Source: an uncultured Clostridia bacterium (GTDB lineage: Bacteria > Bacillota > Clostridia > Oscillospirales > Ruminococcaceae). Taken from it: 39,115 bases of DNA. Below the pieces are notes generated by a model that was not told where the DNA came from, searched no databases, and saw nothing but the letters and a program-made list of their open reading frames with translations. Below are positions 23,013 to 31,647 of the stretch, piece after piece. Both the position numbers and the translations under genes were made by a program. Location of the stretch: assembly GCA_947624575.1 (NCBI GenBank), contig CANQKY010000010.1, forward strand, positions 1 through 39,115, in the 5' to 3' direction. Position 1 is the first letter of the stretch. The number at the start of each line of letters is the position of its first letter.

Positions 23013-24866
23013 ATGGATTTAAGTAAGAAAAAGAAACTGGATACCGTAACCGTCTTTGACTTGATGGGAAATAATTTTTATATTCCCGACTATCAGCGCG
23101 GATATCGGTGGACAAAACTTGAGGTTGAAAAATTGCTTACGGACTTGGAAAAGTTTCTTCAAGAACACCCCAACGATAATGCGTTTTATTCCATGCAGCC
23201 ACTGGTAGTTTATCATAACGAAGAAGAAGATGCTTGGGAAGTCATTGACGGGCAGCAGAGACTTACCACTTTGTATTTGATTTTGAACAGTCAAAAAGAT
23301 TTGCTCGAACAGGTTTATTCGGAAATGAAGTTATTTCGTTTAGCCTATCAGAGCAGACCTGGCAGCGGATCGTATCTCTCCAATATAGAGGAATCCAAGA
23401 AAAATGAGAACATCGATTATTACCATATATTTCAGGCTTCTCAGGCAATAAAGGAATTTCTGAATGGCGAAACGAACTTCAAACCACAGGATTTTGTAGA
23501 TTTGATTGTTAACAATACAGACAATAGACCGTCTGTAAAATTCATTTGGTATAATGTTACCGAAGAAATCAAAGAAAAAAACATCTCGCCGGAAGATAAA
23601 TTTTCAGATTTGAATATCGGTAAAATCGGGTTGACAAATGCAGAGCTTATTAAGGCACAATTCTTACATACTGTCGGGAAAAATGAAAGTGAAGCACTGC
23701 GAATCGCTTCTGAATGGGACCATATTGAACATTCTTTACAGGACGGTGAGTTTTGGTCGTTTCTTTATGGGAAGGAGGACGGAAAGTACGCAACACGAAT
23801 TGAATTTCTGTTTGACATAATAAAGAATAAGCAACCGACGGAGCCGAACGATTATTACACGTTTGATCAATATACCAAAGATATCGAAGAGAAAGCAAAA
23901 AGCGAAGACCAGGTTTTGATTGTAAAAAAACTTTGGAAGGATATAACGGATAAGTTCTATCTTTATCGGGGCTGGTTTGAAGATAACCGGCTTTATCATA
24001 TTATAGGCTATCTCAGATATAAAGAACTGAGTATCAAAACCATGGAAGATATGTACAACGACCCTGAAACGCTTGATAAAGAATGTTTCTTTGAGAAGCT
24101 TAAGAAAAAAGCATTAGAAACAATTAACCAGACAGAGGATATTCGTGAACTTAATTATAAGGAAGATTCCAAAAAAATCCGTAGCATTTTGGTTCTTTTC
24201 AATATTTTGTCCATTATAGAATGCGAGAAAGATAATGTCAGATTTTCCTTCAAAGAGTTTTACGGAAATAAGTGGGATATCGAACATATACGTTCGCAAA
24301 CGCCGCAAGAAGTTGACGGAGGAGGAAAAAAAGACTGGATCGTCTGCAACATTGAATACTTTTCCGGTGTAAACCACAAGAACTATCAACTTGATTCTCC
24401 TGAGGGTTTTGAACAGTATAAAACCGACGTTTTGGAAAAGGCGGAACAAATCACAGACGAGTTAGCCCAAGGTTATACAGTGAAACGCATTTGTGAAAAA
24501 TTGCTTACCTTGTATCGGAAAACGGACGAAAAAATCACCGACTCGGAAATATATGAAATCCTGAATAAACAAGTATTTAAGCAAGGCGCTTCTTTTGACT
24601 ATGTAGATCAAATCGGGAATCTTGTTCTGCTCGATCAAGGGACAAACAGAGGCTATAAAAATGCTTTTTTCCCTGTAAAACGCAAGTGGATTTATCGCAG
24701 AGAACGGGAAGGGATCTACATTCTTCCGTGCACAAAAAATGCTTTCTCGAAAAATTACAGCAAGACCATTTTTGATTTGATGAATTGGAATGACGAAGAC
24801 GCAGAAGCCTATATGGAAGAAATTGAAAGGGTGATTCGCAGTGGAAGAGACAATGGAAAGGCTTAG
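23013..24866 (+). CDS. DUF262 protein with C-terminal HNH/DUF1524-like nuclease motif (GmrSD-like)
   Basis: 617 aa, RBS AAGGAG before ATG 23013. The N-terminal DUF262 (ParB/Srx-like NTPase fold) has IPDYQRGYRW at 24-33 and the invariant DGQQRLTT at 79-86. The middle is helical. Near the C-terminus are WDIEHI (421-426), IGNLVLLD (534-541) and NRGYKNAFFPVKR (545-557), the split pattern of the DUF1524/HNH nuclease domain of GmrSD type IV restriction enzymes. GmrSD uses a nucleotide to cut modified phage DNA. The gene is AT-rich with many AAA/GAA codons, unlike the core genes. The second DUF262 gene overlaps its 3-prime end by 26 bases. Confidence 0.88.
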   Translation: MDLSKKKKLDTVTVFDLMGNNFYIPDYQRGYRWTKLEVEKLLTDLEKFLQEHPNDNAFYSMQPLVVYHNEEEDAWEVIDGQQRLTTLYLILNSQKDLLEQVYSEMKLFRLAYQSRPGSGSYLSNIEESKKNENIDYYHIFQASQAIKEFLNGETNFKPQDFVDLIVNNTDNRPSVKFIWYNVTEEIKEKNISPEDKFSDLNIGKIGLTNAELIKAQFLHTVGKNESEALRIASEWDHIEHSLQDGEFWSFLYGKEDGKYATRIEFLFDIIKNKQPTEPNDYYTFDQYTKDIEEKAKSEDQVLIVKKLWKDITDKFYLYRGWFEDNRLYHIIGYLRYKELSIKTMEDMYNDPETLDKECFFEKLKKKALETINQTEDIRELNYKEDSKKIRSILVLFNILSIIECEKDNVRFSFKEFYGNKWDIEHIRSQTPQEVDGGGKKDWIVCNIEYFSGVNHKNYQLDSPEGFEQYKTDVLEKAEQITDELAQGYTVKRICEKLLTLYRKTDEKITDSEIYEILNKQVFKQGASFDYVDQIGNLVLLDQGTNRGYKNAFFPVKRKWIYRREREGIYILPCTKNAFSKNYSKTIFDLMNWNDEDAEAYMEEIERVIRSGRDNGKA

Positions 24867-27375
24867 CTTTAAAGAGTTAATTGACAAATATACCGTTGTG
24901 ATTCCAATGCTCCAGCGGGACTACGCATATGGACGAATCGGCGAGGAAGAAAAAAGAGAAAATTTTCTCCAAAGTTTGAAAACATATTTAGAGGATTCCA
25001 ATCCGCATGAATTAGACTTTATCTATGGCTCTGTAAACGAAAAAGGTGAACTCATACTTTTAGACGGGCAGCAGCGTATGACAACGCTGTTCCTGCTCCA
25101 TTGGTATTTGTCGCTTATCAAGGATTCTTCCGACGCAAATCACTTTGAAGAATTTCAAAAAATGATGACCACAAAAGATGGCGTAAAATTTTCTTATAAA
25201 ACGCGGTTCTCATCAACCGATTTTTGTAACGCTCTTGTTGCACTGCATTTTCACAGAGATTGCGAAAATCCAAATGATTCCGAGTCAACAAAAAGCGCTC
25301 CGCAGCAAAACGATGCACAAAAATACATGAAGATGATTGAAGGCCATGAAGAACTATCAAAGGCTATAAAAGGAGAAAAATGGTTTCTCTCTCATTGGAA
25401 TTATGACCCTACGATTGTCAGTATGCTTCACATGTTGGATTCCATAAAGAAAATTTTTAAGCCGGAGGAATGCAGAGGGTTTTATTCTAAACTTATTAAC
25501 AACGGGCAGTTAGCATTTAATTTCTTGAACCTTGACAATTACAAGCTGACCGAAGAGCTTTACATCAAAATGAATTCGAGAGGGCGCGCACTTACCCGAT
25601 TTGAAAATTTGAAGGCAAAGCTTTTGAAATTATATGACGACGCAGAGAAAAAAGCAAAAGACAAATATGAGGAAAAACTCAAAGACATAAACAGCGCACA
25701 AGTCCCCCCTTCTCGGAAATACAAATCCTTGAGAGATTATGTGTCGATTATGCTGGATACCAAGTGGACAGATGTTTTCTGGAGTGAACTGCTTAAACCG
25801 CAAGGTGATGATACAGCCCCCAATATTGATAATATGATGCTGAATTTTATTGCAACGACAGCCATATTTGATCATATCCTTTTTCAAATGGGAGATCGTC
25901 GGTCGCTGCAAAGAAGTGAGCCGTTGGCAAAGGAAATTAACGATTTGATGAGTGCTAAAGAAAAAAATGAAGGTATTACCATTTCCTACAAAAAATTTAT
26001 AGAACTCTTTGAGGAAAACGATTACTCTTATTTATTTCACATGATTGATTATTTCAATATTTTCAATAATGACGGAAAGCGAAAAAAGTACTTGCCTTCA
26101 AATTCCGATCTTTTTTCTGATACACAAGCTTTTGCTGTCCTGTGCGATTATGAGAACAAAGAAATGGAATACGAGAAAAAGGCCAAAACATTCGCGTGTC
26201 TAAAATATCTTTCCGAAAATCCCAATCCCGACAAAGAACATTTTCGGGCTTGGATTCGGTTTGCTTGTAATGTGTGCTCCAATAGCTACAGCCTTGCGGA
26301 TAGAACCGACACCTTTTGTACGGCAATCGCCGGATTGAATTATTTTTACCGAGAAGATATTGTGGCTGAAGCCCAAGCAGATGCTTTTCTGGAACTCCCC
26401 AAGGATATATTACTGGACCGCGACCAGATTGAAGAAGAAATTCTGAAAATGAAATTGTCAGCTGATGCAGATTGGGAAGCAAGTCTGAATGAGGCGGAAA
26501 ACAAATTGCCGTATTTTGAAGGACATCTTAGATATCCGCTGGTGGAGTGTTGCGGTGTTGAAGCGGGCGATGTGTCAAATGCAGCAAAGCGAGACGCATT
26601 TAAAGAATATGTAAATAAGATAGCCGCAATTTTCCCTGATAAAGACGGCTGCAAGTGTGAAAACGCACTGATTAAAGCGTTGCTTTCGAAGGGGAATTAC
26701 ATGATGTACTTCAAAAGCAACTATACTCTTTTAAAAAATGCGGCTAGAGATAACAGCTGGCGACGATTCCTGAAACAGAAACCTGACGGGAATAATGCTG
26801 ACTACCCGTTTGGGGATAAACCCTGCGTAGATAAAAGAGATTATTTTAAGGCAGTTATCGACGATCCCGTCTTTGACACGGCAAATGTCGCCGAAAGCTT
26901 GGAAGCGATCGCGCAAAACATACCGGAGAATATCCCATTGTGGCGCAAACTGATAATTCAATATCTTGATTATTTCACGGGCAGAAAAGCAGATATTAAG
27001 GACCTTGGCGTAAATCGATATGTTCGTTGGAATAACCTCGGGCATGATAAAGATAATTACGAAATAGATTTAATTCCTGGGTCTGCAATTACCGGATACC
27101 ATGCCGAACTGTTTTCTCTTGCCAAGTATTATGAGCTAAAAGAAAAGCAATTCCCTTTGCTCGGAACAATAAAATATGAGCGCACAAGAACCGGCTCAAA
27201 ACAACCATATTTTAAGTTTGCAAAGGTGGAGACGGACAATAAAGAGGATTTGTTTACCGTGAAAATATTTTATCAGGATAACGATTGCTTTCGGTTTGTT
27301 TTTTCGGACGGAAGAGAAGATAAGTTGGGAATACCTTATACAGAGGTCGAAGAGAGACTACGCGCAATTTTGTAA
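24841..27375 (+). CDS. Second, long DUF262 protein without a visible nuclease motif
   Basis: 844 aa from GTG 24841 (AAAGGG eight bases upstream), or 840 from ATG 24853 (GGAAGAG). The DUF262 domain shows IPMLQRDYAYGR (21-32), DGQQRMTT (75-82) and the later family motif LYIKMNSRGRALTRFENLKAK near residue 240. The remaining ~550 residues are mostly helical, ending in a beta-rich domain (PYFKFAKVETDN, LFTVKIFYQDNDCFRFVFSDGRED). I see no EHI...N...K/R nuclease signature, so it may be the NTPase or recognition partner of the preceding protein. Overlap with the upstream gene implies coupled translation. AT-rich codon use as for its partner. Confidence 0.85.
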   Translation: MEETMERLSFKELIDKYTVVIPMLQRDYAYGRIGEEEKRENFLQSLKTYLEDSNPHELDFIYGSVNEKGELILLDGQQRMTTLFLLHWYLSLIKDSSDANHFEEFQKMMTTKDGVKFSYKTRFSSTDFCNALVALHFHRDCENPNDSESTKSAPQQNDAQKYMKMIEGHEELSKAIKGEKWFLSHWNYDPTIVSMLHMLDSIKKIFKPEECRGFYSKLINNGQLAFNFLNLDNYKLTEELYIKMNSRGRALTRFENLKAKLLKLYDDAEKKAKDKYEEKLKDINSAQVPPSRKYKSLRDYVSIMLDTKWTDVFWSELLKPQGDDTAPNIDNMMLNFIATTAIFDHILFQMGDRRSLQRSEPLAKEINDLMSAKEKNEGITISYKKFIELFEENDYSYLFHMIDYFNIFNNDGKRKKYLPSNSDLFSDTQAFAVLCDYENKEMEYEKKAKTFACLKYLSENPNPDKEHFRAWIRFACNVCSNSYSLADRTDTFCTAIAGLNYFYREDIVAEAQADAFLELPKDILLDRDQIEEEILKMKLSADADWEASLNEAENKLPYFEGHLRYPLVECCGVEAGDVSNAAKRDAFKEYVNKIAAIFPDKDGCKCENALIKALLSKGNYMMYFKSNYTLLKNAARDNSWRRFLKQKPDGNNADYPFGDKPCVDKRDYFKAVIDDPVFDTANVAESLEAIAQNIPENIPLWRKLIIQYLDYFTGRKADIKDLGVNRYVRWNNLGHDKDNYEIDLIPGSAITGYHAELFSLAKYYELKEKQFPLLGTIKYERTRTGSKQPYFKFAKVETDNKEDLFTVKIFYQDNDCFRFVFSDGREDKLGIPYTEVEERLRAIL

Positions 27376-27570
27376 AACGGTAATCGACCGGCATTATGCG
27401 GATTATCCCTTGCTGATTGGTACGGGAGCCATACAGCTGTACCCGCCACGCCTGCATATCGCTTTTCCGGTACATCGGTTGTGTATACAGAACGGAAGAT
27501 ATGAAAAGACGTGAATACATCTCCTTGTCTATAACCGTTTGAATTAGGTCAGATTTGGGAATTTTTTGTA
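27376..27570. other. Gap after the DUF262 pair
   Basis: About 195 bases without a gene I can support. Frames crossing it on both strands (27254-27520 leftward, 27296-27514 rightward) overlap the DUF262 gene, lack RBS support and show no recognisable domain. It may hold remnants. Confidence 0.4.
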
Positions 27571-27780
27571 TTACACGATGATAGACAAAGACCCGGAGCC
27601 CTCGCAGGACTCCGGGTCTTTGTCTTGCACGGTTCCACCATTTTCTTTCTCCCTGCTGTTATCAGTGAAACCGTTATCCTCATCGCAGTCTCGATATACC
27701 TCTGTTGCCATAATGCGGCTACGAACAACAACCTCTCCATTCTCATCTTCGGTACGGTAGCAGATAATTCTTCCTAATAG
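27571..27780 (-). pseudogene. In-frame continuation of the 78-aa gene beyond its TGA stop
   Basis: Reading leftward in the same frame as the 78-aa gene, the codons after its TGA (27783-27781) run open for 69 residues to TAA at 27573-27571. The predicted peptide starts LLGRIICYRTEDENGEVVV and continues RSRIMATEVYRD, which looks protein-like and has no start codon of its own with an RBS. The simplest reading is one ancestral 148-residue protein interrupted by a nonsense TGA (for example from TGG). Recoding of TGA or two separate genes are alternatives. The 3-prime end overlaps a 16-bp inverted repeat. Confidence 0.45.
27583..27625. terminator. 16-bp perfect inverted repeat, possible bidirectional terminator
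   Basis: Arms 27583-27598 and 27610-27625 (AGACAAAGACCCGGAG / CTCCGGGTCTTTGTCT), loop of 11 bases. It lies between the rightward DUF262 operon and the leftward small gene, where a shared transcription end is expected. T content after the stem is modest on both strands. Confidence 0.55.
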
Positions 27781-28017
27781 TCACGGAGCCAAGGATTTCG
27801 CCGGTACAGTAAATAACTCGCGATCTTTTCCTCCACGTTTTCGCTTGGAGTTCAAAACGCTGCAAACATCGATCATGCAGAGACCTTCTTTTGCACCTGT
27901 GAATTGCAATGCGTTATCAATGAGAATATGGACGGGTATTTCTTCTGTCAAAGCTTCTGCGTGAGACCTCCTGCTGTCTGAGGCGTCCATAAATCGAATC
28001 AAACGGAATTTGCTCAT
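27781..28017 (-). CDS. Small protein, 78 aa, possibly truncated by a TGA codon
   Basis: The ATG at 28017 has a strong, well-spaced RBS (GGGAGGAAC) on the leftward strand, so this is likely a translated gene and not a shadow. The product begins MSKFRLIRFMDASDSRRSHA and contains EEIPVHILIDNALQ and a basic NSKRKRGGKD segment; no family recognised. Its frame continues past the TGA for 69 more residues (see 27571-27780), suggesting a longer original protein. It diverges from the helicase operon. Confidence 0.5.
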   Translation of the reverse strand: MSKFRLIRFMDASDSRRSHAEALTEEIPVHILIDNALQFTGAKEGLCMIDVCSVLNSKRKRGGKDRELFTVPAKSLAP

Positions 28018-28143
28018 GCCTGTTCCTCCCAAGGTAACAGGAACCGCCGCTTCGTTCACTGCAATCAGTATACACGGGGTATGTACCAATTTTGGTGCTT
28101 TTCTTCTTATATACTGAACACAAAGCGAACGGAGGTCTGTGAT

Positions 28144-31100
28144 ATGGGGCTTCATCTAATGCGTGAAAAAAACACACCGGAACGGTTTGAGCAACTGTCG
28201 ATTTTTTCGGAGCTTGAGAAGCTGCGCGGCGAAGAACTCAGCTCCGATAAGCTCACCCATCTCATTCGGGAACTGCAGAAGCTCAAAAAAAGGCAGCTTC
28301 GCATCGAGACGGAAGAAAAGTGCAGAGCCGCCGAAGCCGAGCAAAAGCGCCGGGAGCAGGAAGAAAGGGAGCGTCAAGAGGCGCACATACGGGAAGTAAC
28401 CTGCATGGATCTGCCGCTGGACTGGGAAAACGCTTTTTATTCCGACCCTCGCACCAGCGGCGTACACGCGGGGAGCACTTCGGACGCGCTTGTGATGAGC
28501 CTTACGACGCTTGGCAAGGTGGATATTGAATATATCGCCGCGATCACCGGTCTTTCCTACAAGGAGGTCATCGGCGCTTTGCGCGGGTGCATCTATCAAA
28601 ATCCCGACACTTGGGACGAGTGTTTTTATAAAGGGTGGGAAACCTCCGACGAGTATCTCTCCGGCAATCTGATGCGCAAATGGAAGACGGCAAAGGAAGC
28701 CAATGCGAAGTACGACGGGTATTTTGCCGAGAACGTGGAAGCGATCGAGACCGTACTGCCTCCGGCGGTAGCGACGAAGGATATTTATGTGACGCTTGGT
28801 TCCCCTTGGGTGCCAACCGATGTCATCGACGACTTCATGGAATATCTTCTGGGCGACTGGCGCAGGCACTGGTATCACATCGACGATGAATCGGATTTCC
28901 ATACGAAGCACGATGAATGGACCGGCACATGGGAGATTCCTTTCAAAAGCAGATACGGTCACGATGTTAAGGTGACACGAACCTACGGCACGGAGAAAAT
29001 AAATGCCCTTCACATTCTTGAAAGAACATTGAATATGAAGTCGGTCGCCGTGACAGACGAGGTGCGGTGCCCGACGAACGCCTCCGGCAAAAAGAGAGTG
29101 GTCAACAAAGAAGAGACCGTTCTCGCTATCGAGAAGCAGCAGAAAATGATCGCGGCGTTTCAAAGATGGGTGTGGAAAGACGAAAAACGCAAAGAACGGC
29201 TTGAGACGATCTTTGAAAACAATTTCAGCTGTGTGCGGCGCCGTGTTTTTAACGGCTCGTTTCTGAACTTTCCCACCATGTCGCCGGACGTACAGCTCTA
29301 CCCCTATCAGAAAAACGCAGTGGCGCGGATTTTATTCACACCCGACACGCTGCTTGCCCACGACGTCGGCAGCGGCAAAACCTATGTGATGATCGCCGCC
29401 GGCATGGAGCTGCGTCGGATTGGACTATCCAAGAAAAATCTTTACGTGGTACCCAACAACATCGTGGGACAGTGGCGGGATATTTTTTACTCAATGTACC
29501 CCGCCGCCAAATTGCTGATCGTAGAGCCGAAATCTTTCACACCGTCCAAACGGGGAAAGGTGCTGGAAACCGTCCGCGACGAGGACTTTGACGGAATCAT
29601 CATGGCGTACAGTTGCTTTGAGCAGATCCCGCTTTCGCAAAAATGTTATATCAAGCAGTTGGAAATCGTGCAGGCGCAGGTCAAAGAAACTGCGAAAAAT
29701 ATAGGCAAAAGAACCGGCAATCTAAAAAAGCAGGAAGAAAAAATCGCAAAGCAGTTGGCGGAGTTGACCGCTACCCTGAACAGCCTCTCAGGCGTCTGCT
29801 TTGACGAGCTGGGCGTCACCCGCCTTTTTGTGGACGAGGCGCATAACTACAAAAATGTCCCCATCAAGACCAAAAATCATGCTTTGGGAATCAGCAAAGG
29901 CGGCTCGAAAAAATGTGTGGATATGCTGGATAAGGTGCGCACGGTGCAGCAAAACGGCGGAGGCGTCATTCTGGCGACCGGCACGCCTATCACCAATTCG
30001 ATCACCGATGCCTTCGTTTTGCAGAAATATTTGCAAAACGGCGAGCTTACGCTGCTCGATTTGCAAAATTTTGACAGTTGGATCGGAATGTTCGCCGAAC
30101 GCGTGACCGAATTTGAGATCGATGTGGACACGATGAGCTACCGGCTTGCCACCCGCTTTTCCAAATTCCACAATTTGCCGGAGTTGACGGCGCTCTTTTC
30201 CCAAATCGCGGATTTTCACCGGCTTGATGCGCAAAACGACATTCCCGATTTTGACGGCTACTCCGATGCGCTGATCTCCAAAACGCCCGAATTTGCCGAT
30301 TATCTCCGCGACATTTCCGCCCGCGCCGACGCGGTGCATCATGGTCAGGTGATGCGCACGACCGACAATATGCTGAAAATCACGACGGACGGGCGCAAAG
30401 CGGCGCTGGATCTGCGCCTTGTTTCTCCGACGACCGGATTCACCTACCAATCGAAGGTCGCCCGGTGCGCGGAAAACGTTGCGCAGATTTACCGAAATAC
30501 CGTCGGCACGCAGCTTGTTTTCTGCGACACGTCCACGCCGAAGGCCGGTTTTAACGTCTACGATGAGATGAAGCGTCTGCTCACCGGTATGGGCATTCCC
30601 GACGAGGAGATCGCCTATGTGCACGACGCTGGGACGGAATCGAGCCGAAAAAAGCTGTTTGACCGTATGCGAAAGGGTGAAATTCGGGTGCTGATCGGCT
30701 CTACCTTCAAGCTGGGGCTTGGCGTCAACGTGCAGGACAAGCTCATCGCCCTACATCATCTGGACGTGCCGTGGCGTCCGGCGGATATGACCCAGCGGGA
30801 GGGCCGGATTTTGCGCCAGGGCAACGAAAATCCCAAGGTGGAGATCTACCGCTATATCACCGAGGGCAGCTTTGACGCGTATTCCTGGCAGCTTCTCGAA
30901 ACCAAGCAGCGCTTTATCACGGGGCTTCTTTCCGGTTCTTATACCGAGCGTGACGGTGCGGATATCGAAGACACGGTATTGAACTACGCCGAGGTAAAGG
31001 CGCTTGCGGTGGGAAATCCCCTTGTGAAAAAGCGGGTGGAAACGGCCAACGAACTTTCGCGAACCCTCACCCTGCAGCGCAAGCTGATCGAAACGCGCCA

Positions 31101-31647
31101 GCGTATGGAAACCGAGCTGCGGGAGTTGCCGGCGTTGATCTCTCATCAAGAGGAATTGATTGAAAATGCCCGGAAGGATCAAGACTTTTACGGGCAGTAT
31201 ATAAGTTCTCTGCCGATCCCCGTAACGACCGCCGAAAAGAATGCCGAGGCAGCGTCCCGCGCAGTCGTTCGAAAAAGACTTTTTACCGTGATTCGGGAAA
31301 ACGAGCTGAAAACCGCCGAAAGTAACCTCATGGAATATCGGGGCTTCACGATTGTTCTTCCTGCCAATATGAAAAAAGAAAAGCCCTTTGTCTGGCTGCA
31401 AAGAGCCGGACGGTATTATGTAGAATTGGGCGACACGGAAGTCGGTGGACTCATTCGGATCGACAATTTTTTGGAAAACCTTGATGCGCACATTGAGAAG
31501 CTTTGCAAAAGACTTTCCGATCTGCGGGATAAGGATAACCAGATCCGTGCGGAGCTGGAGCGCAGGGAAAGCTACACAGAAAAAATCGAAGAGCTGAAAG
31601 ATCAGCTCGAACGGCTCGATAAAAAGTTGGGAGTGGATAAAAAGTGA
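28144..31647 (+). CDS. SNF2-type superfamily 2 DNA helicase
   Basis: 1167 aa from ATG 28144 with GGAGGT upstream; the open frame begins earlier without an RBS. An N-terminal coiled coil (~15-80) is followed by an element-type domain (DLPLDWENAFYSDPRTSG, IEYIAAITGLSYKEVIGAL). SF2 motifs come next: YQKNAVARI (Q-like), HDVGSGKT (Walker A, ~406-413), VDEAH (~563-567), ATGTPITNS, and QREGRILRQGNE (motif VI, ~884-895). The C-terminal ~200 residues form coiled coils. The same core occurs as the helicase half of large methylase-helicase proteins of conjugative elements and phage P1 DarB, but no methylase domain is present. It overlaps the MoxR gene by four bases and leads the cassette. Confidence 0.92.
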   Translation: MGLHLMREKNTPERFEQLSIFSELEKLRGEELSSDKLTHLIRELQKLKKRQLRIETEEKCRAAEAEQKRREQEERERQEAHIREVTCMDLPLDWENAFYSDPRTSGVHAGSTSDALVMSLTTLGKVDIEYIAAITGLSYKEVIGALRGCIYQNPDTWDECFYKGWETSDEYLSGNLMRKWKTAKEANAKYDGYFAENVEAIETVLPPAVATKDIYVTLGSPWVPTDVIDDFMEYLLGDWRRHWYHIDDESDFHTKHDEWTGTWEIPFKSRYGHDVKVTRTYGTEKINALHILERTLNMKSVAVTDEVRCPTNASGKKRVVNKEETVLAIEKQQKMIAAFQRWVWKDEKRKERLETIFENNFSCVRRRVFNGSFLNFPTMSPDVQLYPYQKNAVARILFTPDTLLAHDVGSGKTYVMIAAGMELRRIGLSKKNLYVVPNNIVGQWRDIFYSMYPAAKLLIVEPKSFTPSKRGKVLETVRDEDFDGIIMAYSCFEQIPLSQKCYIKQLEIVQAQVKETAKNIGKRTGNLKKQEEKIAKQLAELTATLNSLSGVCFDELGVTRLFVDEAHNYKNVPIKTKNHALGISKGGSKKCVDMLDKVRTVQQNGGGVILATGTPITNSITDAFVLQKYLQNGELTLLDLQNFDSWIGMFAERVTEFEIDVDTMSYRLATRFSKFHNLPELTALFSQIADFHRLDAQNDIPDFDGYSDALISKTPEFADYLRDISARADAVHHGQVMRTTDNMLKITTDGRKAALDLRLVSPTTGFTYQSKVARCAENVAQIYRNTVGTQLVFCDTSTPKAGFNVYDEMKRLLTGMGIPDEEIAYVHDAGTESSRKKLFDRMRKGEIRVLIGSTFKLGLGVNVQDKLIALHHLDVPWRPADMTQREGRILRQGNENPKVEIYRYITEGSFDAYSWQLLETKQRFITGLLSGSYTERDGADIEDTVLNYAEVKALAVGNPLVKKRVETANELSRTLTLQRKLIETRQRMETELRELPALISHQEELIENARKDQDFYGQYISSLPIPVTTAEKNAEAASRAVVRKRLFTVIRENELKTAESNLMEYRGFTIVLPANMKKEKPFVWLQRAGRYYVELGDTEVGGLIRIDNFLENLDAHIEKLCKRLSDLRDKDNQIRAELERRESYTEKIEELKDQLERLDKKLGVDKK

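Noticed and set aside
27254..27520. Short frames on both strands at the end of the second DUF262 gene
   Set aside because: They overlap the DUF262 coding end, lack RBSs and show no recognisable domain.
29788..30624. 278-aa frame opposite the helicase
   Set aside because: Antisense shadow of the SNF2 helicase core.
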